The translations under genes and the position numbers were made by a program. Below the pieces are notes generated by a model, which worked only from the letters and a program-made list of their open reading frames with translations, had not been told where the DNA came from and made no database searches. From Paenibacillus prosopidis (lineage in GTDB: Bacteria; Bacillota; Bacilli; Paenibacillales; Paenibacillaceae), in assembly GCF_003337375.1 (NCBI RefSeq), contig NZ_QPJD01000011.1:1-64000 (forward strand): 64,000 bases of DNA. Direction: 5' to 3'. Positions 58,940 to 64,000 of the stretch are shown here, in pieces (positions within the stretch are counted from its first letter, which is position 1; every line of letters begins with the position of its first letter).

Positions 58940-59061
58940 CCTTTGCTCCACTATCCCTTCTGCTCAGGTGAAATCCACCATCACTTCAATCAACATATTT
59001 AGAATGCGGTCCAGATACTGCGCCAATCTTTTTCCTGAGCTAATGGGATAGTGAAGCAAAG
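58940..59061. repeat. Dispersed long inverted repeat, copy B
   Basis: The 464-bp gap between the LPXTG gene and degU holds, after the terminator, a second copy of the inverted repeat seen at 5155-5309. Arms at 58940-58968 and 59033-59061 match each other at about 24 of 29 positions and match copy A arms closely (core CTTTGCT-CACTATCCC...GCTCAGG). The spacer of 64 nt differs from copy A. A small extra palindrome, AGCAAG-TCTGG-CTTGCT, lies at 59071-59087. Nothing else was recognised here. Confidence 0.72.
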
Positions 59062-59228
59062 AGAAAATAAAGCAAGTCTGGCTTGCTCTTCAAATTTTCG
59101 AGGTGTTCAATTTTAGTCACAAAACAAATAATCCCGCATCTAAGAGACACGGGATTTCACAGTTTATGTAGATAGTTGCAACTTCTGGTTGTATTCATAC
59201 GTTTTAAATAGAAAGAGAAAAAAGGCCG

Positions 59229-59960
59229 TTACAATGTAACCCAGCCAAATTTAATCGAATGAATAACAGCTTGCGTACGGTCGTCAACTTCCATTTTTTG
59301 CAAAATGCTGCTCACATGGTTTTTGACCGTTTTTTCGCTAATGAACAAAAATTCCCCAATCAGCTTGTTGCTCTTGCCTTCTGCCATTAATCGCAATACT
59401 TCGGCCTCACGACGCGTCAACGGGCTCTCATCGCCAGCAATGAATTTAACTCCCGGCTCTTGAGCCGCTGCCGCTCCCGATACGATTCCCATTTCATCCA
59501 AATAAGTCATACGGCGCAATTGATTAATCAGCTTACCCGTTACTTTAGGATGGATGTACGCATGGCCTTGAACGACGGAACGAATGGCGTTAATCAGCGC
59601 CTCTGCCTCCATGTCCTTAAGCAGGTAGCCTGTAGCCCCTTTGCGAAGCGTCTCGAACACATAGCTCTCATCATCATGAATGGATAAAATAATAACCTTT
59701 ACATCGGGAAACATGTTTTTTAAACGTTCCGTTGCAATGACACCGTTCTCGGTTGGCATGTTAATATCCATAAGCACGATTTCAGGAATCGTATGATTGC
59801 AAAATTCTAATACTTGAATGCCGTCACCGCACTCGCCAATGACTTCCAAATCATCTTCCATATTCAGAATACGTTTAAGCCCTTCACGAAACAGCTGGTG
59901 GTCATCCGCAAGTAAAATTTTAATTTTATGGTTACTGCCTGCAGGTCTCTGATTTATCAT
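59229..59960 (-). CDS. degU: Response regulator DegU
   Basis: Controls exoenzymes, competence, motility and biofilm genes in Bacillus. It has 243 residues. The receiver domain (about 12-130) has the acidic pocket LADDH and the phospho-acceptor Asp65 (LMDINMP). A NarL/LuxR-type helix-turn-helix lies at about 175-235 (LTRREAEVLRLMAEGKSNKLIGEFLFISEKTVKNHV). It starts 4 bp after the degS stop. A small hairpin over the stop codon followed by six T residues may terminate the transcript. Confidence 0.97.
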   Translation of the reverse strand: MINQRPAGSNHKIKILLADDHQLFREGLKRILNMEDDLEVIGECGDGIQVLEFCNHTIPEIVLMDINMPTENGVIATERLKNMFPDVKVIILSIHDDESYVFETLRKGATGYLLKDMEAEALINAIRSVVQGHAYIHPKVTGKLINQLRRMTYLDEMGIVSGAAAAQEPGVKFIAGDESPLTRREAEVLRLMAEGKSNKLIGEFLFISEKTVKNHVSSILQKMEVDDRTQAVIHSIKFGWVTL

Positions 59961-59964
59961 TATA

Positions 59965-61128
59965 TTACTCCTTTCTATGTTCGACAGTAGTAGTCGGTAT
60001 ATCTATTATAATTTTCGTCCCACTTCCGGGATTTGAGTCTATATCCATCCTTCCTTCTATCAATTCCACACGTTCTCTCATTCCCACCAGTCCAAAATTC
60101 GCGTTCCGGCTGGCAGCTTGCTCGATCACCTCGCAGTGGAAGCCTATTCCGTTGTCTTGTATGATCAGTGAAATCCGTGCAGGCTGATAGTTGATCTCTA
60201 ACATGACGTGTGAAGCGCTCGCATGCTTATACGCATTTGTAAATGCTTCCTGCACTAAGCGGTAAATCGCCGCTTCCATAGCTGAAGGCATTCGAACCTC
60301 TTTGCCGACAAGCTCGAAAATGGTATGTATCTTTGTTTTTTCTTCAAAATCCTGCGTAAATTTGCGAAGTGTCGGTACAAGTCCCAAATCATCCAATGCC
60401 ATCGGACGCAAATTAAAAATAATTTTGCGTATTTCCTCCAGACCGGAACGAACCTGTCCCTTCAAATCTACTAATTCTTCCTGCACCATAACAAATTCCT
60501 GCTTAATGAGCATCCGTTCTGCAATTTCCGTGCGTAGCACGATATTTGCGAGCGACTGCGCAGGGCCGTCATGAATCTCCCTGGCTATACGTTTGCGTTC
60601 TTCCTCTTGAGCCAAAATGATTTTCAAGCCCAGCAGCTGTCTCGTCTTGGCAGATTCCAAAATCCGTGTAACCTGATTCAAGTCGCCTGATAAATATTCT
60701 AATACGACATTTATTTGGGACGCAATCATTTCTGCCCGCTCAATGGAGTTTTCTACATTTCGGACCCGCTTCTGCAAATCATCCCTGCGGGCCTTGAGGT
60801 AAGTTTCCTTCTCGCGGTACACCATTAAATCGAGTTGAATTTGTGTCGCTTTCTCATACGCGGACTTGATGTCCTCTTCCTTGTACCGAACAAAATCCCG
60901 GCTAACTTCCGTAAGCCGGATTCGGGCGCGCCGGTAGTCCTGCTCGAGCTGATCGACTTTTTCGATCGTCTTCACGGTCTCTTGGAGCACGAACTCGAGC
61001 TCCTGCTCCAGGGACTCGAGCTCCATGCGCGCCGATTCGCATATCTCAAAAATTTGGTATTTACTGCTTTCCATCACTTCGATGGCATTTTTAATGACAC
61101 GATTAATATCAACTGTTAGGTGGTCCAC
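59965..61128 (-). CDS. degS: Sensor histidine kinase DegS
   Basis: The cytoplasmic kinase that phosphorylates DegU. It has 387 residues. An N-terminal coiled-coil sensor (about 25-180, no membrane segment) is followed by the HisKA_3 dimerisation box with the phospho-acceptor His186 (AREIHDGPAQSLAN) and an HATPase_c domain (about 285-382: NAYKHA, DNGIGF, GLVGMRERVE). Start GTG. The ribosome binding site AGAAAGG can pair with AACCTTT just upstream (61140-61160), a possible local control. Confidence 0.97.
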   Translation of the reverse strand: MDHLTVDINRVIKNAIEVMESSKYQIFEICESARMELESLEQELEFVLQETVKTIEKVDQLEQDYRRARIRLTEVSRDFVRYKEEDIKSAYEKATQIQLDLMVYREKETYLKARRDDLQKRVRNVENSIERAEMIASQINVVLEYLSGDLNQVTRILESAKTRQLLGLKIILAQEEERKRIAREIHDGPAQSLANIVLRTEIAERMLIKQEFVMVQEELVDLKGQVRSGLEEIRKIIFNLRPMALDDLGLVPTLRKFTQDFEEKTKIHTIFELVGKEVRMPSAMEAAIYRLVQEAFTNAYKHASASHVMLEINYQPARISLIIQDNGIGFHCEVIEQAASRNANFGLVGMRERVELIEGRMDIDSNPGSGTKIIIDIPTTTVEHRKE

Positions 61129-61170
61129 GAAAGATCGGCAACCTTTCTCTATTAAAGGTTAATCTATTCT

Positions 61171-61179
61171 ATCATACCA
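61171..61179 (-). promoter_or_regulatory. Extended -10 promoter of degS-degU
   Basis: On the minus strand TGGTATGAT is an extended -10 element (TGnTATAAT-like), 43 bp before the degS start and downstream of the secreted glycosidase-like gene. The -35 is poor. Confidence 0.4.
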
Positions 61180-61204
61180 CAGATTGGTTCTCTTTCGTCT
61201 ATCG

Positions 61205-63907
61205 TTAATCGATGGTAATCTTTTTTAGCTTCGGATCATATCCAACCTTTAATCCAAGCTTCTCCGAGAACAAGCGTACCGGAATTAATGTTCGGTTATT
61301 TCGAACGATCGGAGTGATATCGGATGACTGAAGGACCCCGTTCAGAATGAGATCTTTTTTGCCAAGCGTCATCTCCATCAGCTTATTGCCGCGCAGCACC
61401 GTTATTTGTCCGGTATTGCCGTTAAATAGAAGCTTAGCCCCCATTGCATCCGATACGAAACGAACCGGCACGTACGTCGTTCCATTGAATATAATTGGCG
61501 CTGAATCGAGCTTCATCGTGTTGCCGTTCACGGTCGCCGCCATTTTTCCAACGGTCATTTCGACCTTTGTATTTGTATCGACCGTTGCCGCAGCCGAGTA
61601 TTGCAGCTCCATATTATCTAATCCGACCGCACCCGTCGACGAACGTTCATCCTGACCTTCTGCAAGCGTTACGACATACACGCGCTTTAGCTTGACTGGA
61701 TATTTCATGCCGACGGATGACAAATTCACTTTCACCGTCTTCCATCCGCTCCAATCGAGCTGCTTGGCGAGGTCGAGCAGATGTGCCTTTCCGTCCGCAT
61801 CTATAAATTCCGCACGTACCCAGTTCAAGCTTTTATCGCTATAGAGGTCAACCGTCATCGATGCCGGCGATCCCGCCAAAGTGATGCCAGTTGAATTAAA
61901 TACCGCATAGGATGCTTTCGTCCCGGTACCATTCGTGAAATCATAGTCAAGCTTTAATGCTTTCGATGACGTTTGTCCAGGAAGATCGGATACAATGTTT
62001 ACGCTTCCTGTCGTTGTGGCTGGCGTTACTTGAGAAGTTATCGCATATGTCGAATTCTCAAAATCTTCTAACGTTTTGACCGTTTCTCCCTGCGTGAACG
62101 GAATCATTGCCGGATAGCCGTCATAACGGGCAATCGCATATCCTGTGCTCGTTCCGGCATTTACCGATTGTACCGTCAGGCTATCGCCATTCTTAGCAGC
62201 GGTAAAACCGATGTACTGCCATTTCAGGTAGTCGCTGCTAAGCTTGTACGCTCTACCGTCCTTCAGCTTTACCGTAACCGGAACAGCAATTGAAGCACCC
62301 TCAGCTAATAATCCTGCGGCCGTGTCGATTGACAGCGACGCAATTTGATCCTGTCCAATTACTTCAACTTCATATTGGGTCGAGATGGCGCCCGACCTCA
62401 CGCTTATCGACGTTTTACCCGGCTTAGTTGCCGTAAATTCATTGCTATGGAAGGTTCCAATCGCCTTCGTAGAGCTCCATAGCGCTGACGAATTATCCAC
62501 ATCAACCGGATTGTAATAGGTATCATAGCCTTTTAGAGAATAGGCGGCCTTCTGTCCTATAAACATGACATTAGCACCACTTACCGTAACACCTTTTAGC
62601 GTTCCTTGCGGCGCATTCGTGAATACGCCGATACCGTTCGCAACACTGCGCTGCGTCGATCCATATTGCGTTGCATGCGCAAGCTGTAAGGAATAGCTGC
62701 CGAGCGGACGCTCGATCATCGTGGTCGAGCCGCCGCCATCCAGATTGACGCCTTTGAATACGCCAAGCAGCAGCATAATTTGCTGCAATTCCTTCAGGCT
62801 GACACCCGTGTTGCTGCCGTTTCTCTCACTTGTAATCAGATATACCTTGGTGCCGTCCTCGGAATAACCGACTGCCGAACGTGACGTATACGACGAGCCG
62901 CTCACTCCCGTAATATCGCGGGAAAATGGTGCAGCCGCACCGGCATTCACCAGCAGCGTATGCCCGCCAACCAGCATTTCAAAAGCTGTTGGATCAATCT
63001 TTGCCCCTGTTGTTTGAGAGACAAGGGAATAGTCGGCACTAATAGTCTGACCGATTTGCAGGTGCTCCTTGACATATGTAGCCGCCAGACCATGTGTCCG
63101 AAGGATGTAACCGTCCTCTGGCGCTTGTATGGCAAGCGCTTGGCCGATCGATATTTCTTCGATGATGCCGTTACGAACCAGCACTTCCGTCGGCGTGGCG
63201 CCCGAGTTTTTAGGACGCTCAGCCCCGCCCCATGCACTTGTATAAATATACATCATATTAACATGGCTGTAGCGGGACCCTGTCGTTTCCGGGTTATAGG
63301 CCGATTGATTCAGTCCCTCTAACGGGAATGTAGAGCCATCCGCTGCCGTCACCATGCCTTCAAACGTATAGTTGTCTATCATCGGCTTGCGATTTTTGGA
63401 AACGGAAAAAGCATACATGCCTTTAAGCCTAGCCGGGCTCGACAAAAATGTGCCGCTTGTGATTTGACCGCCAAGTGGCGCACCTTCATGGCCCATGACG
63501 AATACGTCCGCATTAATGGCCGCTACCGCTTCATTTTCTTTTGCCATGTTAAGAATCGTATTTACTTTGCCAATATTGTTATTTTTACCGCTTATCGCGT
63601 TTAAGGATACGTAAGGATTGTTTAAATCAATTTCAATGACATGCACATCGGTTTGCACCTTCGCGCTGCCCCGCGTCGTGTGCCATTCATAATCCAAACG
63701 TCTTGCTCCCGAAGTAACGAATGATTGTTTTGTCAGCTTAAGCACCGGAGCGGTTGCATCAGCTGCTTCAATAACTGCAGAATGCCAGCTTCCAGGCAAG
63801 ATTGACGCTATTGGCTGTACCAGCAATGTTCCACCTAACACGACGATTACGACACGTTTCCCCATGCTTCTCGTCTTCCGTCCAATGATGTTTCTAACCC
63901 TACCCAT
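61205..63907 (-). CDS. Secreted phosphodiester-glycosidase-like protein (NAGPA family) with stalk domains
   Basis: A 900-residue exported protein. A basic N-terminus and one hydrophobic segment (about 17-40) serve as signal or anchor; an internal ATG (MGKRVVIVV) is an alternative start. A phosphodiester glycosidase/NAGPA-type domain (about 70-440) carries AAINADVF, the GVNLDGGGSTTM core and the RSVANGIGVF end typical of the family, which removes sugar from phosphodiesters or polysaccharides. A beta-sandwich and Ig-like region (about 445-760) follows, and two copper-amine-oxidase-like stalk repeats (about 775-900: TYVPVRFVSDAMGA, TLIPVRLFSEKLG) end it. Substrate unknown; exopolysaccharide or teichoic acid processing is a guess. 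The 93 bp beyond it show no clear promoter. Confidence 0.88.
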   Translation of the reverse strand: MGRVRNIIGRKTRSMGKRVVIVVLGGTLLVQPIASILPGSWHSAVIEAADATAPVLKLTKQSFVTSGARRLDYEWHTTRGSAKVQTDVHVIEIDLNNPYVSLNAISGKNNNIGKVNTILNMAKENEAVAAINADVFVMGHEGAPLGGQITSGTFLSSPARLKGMYAFSVSKNRKPMIDNYTFEGMVTAADGSTFPLEGLNQSAYNPETTGSRYSHVNMMYIYTSAWGGAERPKNSGATPTEVLVRNGIIEEISIGQALAIQAPEDGYILRTHGLAATYVKEHLQIGQTISADYSLVSQTTGAKIDPTAFEMLVGGHTLLVNAGAAAPFSRDITGVSGSSYTSRSAVGYSEDGTKVYLITSERNGSNTGVSLKELQQIMLLLGVFKGVNLDGGGSTTMIERPLGSYSLQLAHATQYGSTQRSVANGIGVFTNAPQGTLKGVTVSGANVMFIGQKAAYSLKGYDTYYNPVDVDNSSALWSSTKAIGTFHSNEFTATKPGKTSISVRSGAISTQYEVEVIGQDQIASLSIDTAAGLLAEGASIAVPVTVKLKDGRAYKLSSDYLKWQYIGFTAAKNGDSLTVQSVNAGTSTGYAIARYDGYPAMIPFTQGETVKTLEDFENSTYAITSQVTPATTTGSVNIVSDLPGQTSSKALKLDYDFTNGTGTKASYAVFNSTGITLAGSPASMTVDLYSDKSLNWVRAEFIDADGKAHLLDLAKQLDWSGWKTVKVNLSSVGMKYPVKLKRVYVVTLAEGQDERSSTGAVGLDNMELQYSAAATVDTNTKVEMTVGKMAATVNGNTMKLDSAPIIFNGTTYVPVRFVSDAMGAKLLFNGNTGQITVLRGNKLMEMTLGKKDLILNGVLQSSDITPIVRNNRTLIPVRLFSEKLGLKVGYDPKLKKITID

Positions 63908-64000
63908 TATCTTAACAACTCTCCCATCTCATAATCTATTACATATAGACTACAAGAGTGGTATAAAAGTTCCTTATGATAAAATACTGCTATCGCTTTT

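Noticed and set aside
61140..61160. Hairpin before degS as a terminator of the glycosidase-like gene
   Set aside because: It lies upstream of degS and no T run follows; at most it affects the degS ribosome binding site. The glycosidase-like gene is transcribed away from the hairpin's other side as well.

Overview
The window reads as chromosomal DNA of a low-to-mid GC, spore-former-type Firmicute, most likely Paenibacillus or a close relative. The evidence is a Bacillales-type 16S 5' end, two secreted proteins with copper-amine-oxidase-like 'stalk' domains (very common in Paenibacillus), a long ComFA, and a gene order that follows the Bacillus subtilis block degSU - comF - flgMNKL - yviE - fliW - csrA - hag - fliDST - hpf - secA - prfB and ftsEX - ctpB - minJ - uvrBA. 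The genus is an inference from memory; no search was run. Almost everything lies on the minus strand. The plus-strand genes are a sugar isomerase, a siroheme reductase, a VanW protein and an LPXTG surface protein.

Layout. 1-562: start of an rRNA operon (16S 5' end, leader, tandem promoters). 563-6174: pcrB-pcrA-ligA (lipid synthase, repair helicase, DNA ligase). 6369-13708: U32 protein, secreted stalk-domain protein, HtrA-like protease, TIM-barrel isomerase and a small membrane protein. 13999-15609: ferredoxin-type sulfite/nitrite reductase behind a palindromic leader. 15798-20706: uvrB-uvrA with an SOS-like box. 20969-26877: ftsE-ftsX-M23 hydrolase-ctpB-minJ-like (division and envelope remodelling). 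27023-28522: VanW/G5 protein. 28602-36683: a complete argCJBDFGH run with a candidate ARG box and leader peptide. 36898-42270: yitT, prfB with its programmed frameshift, secA, hpf. 42502-43340: cold-shock gene and a MazF-type toxin whose antitoxin seems shortened. 43429-53542: late flagellar genes with sigma-D-like promoters, the FliW-CsrA-Hag control circuit and a candidate flagellin glycosyltransferase. 53584-56638: comFC and comFA. 57226-58764: a small membrane protein and a riboswitch-controlled LPXTG protein. 59229-61128: degS-degU. 61205-63907: a large secreted glycosidase-like stalk protein.

The most interesting signal is at 57480-57583. It is a class-II cyclic-di-GMP riboswitch (conserved core, plus a compensated helix and a pseudoknot) in front of a sortase-anchored protein with a long Thr-Pro stalk. 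The 3' strand of its P1 helix can instead pair perfectly with the ribosome binding site, which suggests an ON switch. It sits between the DegSU motility/biofilm regulators and the flagellar genes. Other points worth a second look are a dispersed long inverted repeat present twice (5155-5309, 58940-59061), a sigma-D promoter for flgM embedded in a terminator hairpin so that flgM transcripts would start inside its loop, an Arg-rich leader peptide overlapping argC, and a MazF toxin with only an antitoxin C-terminal remnant.
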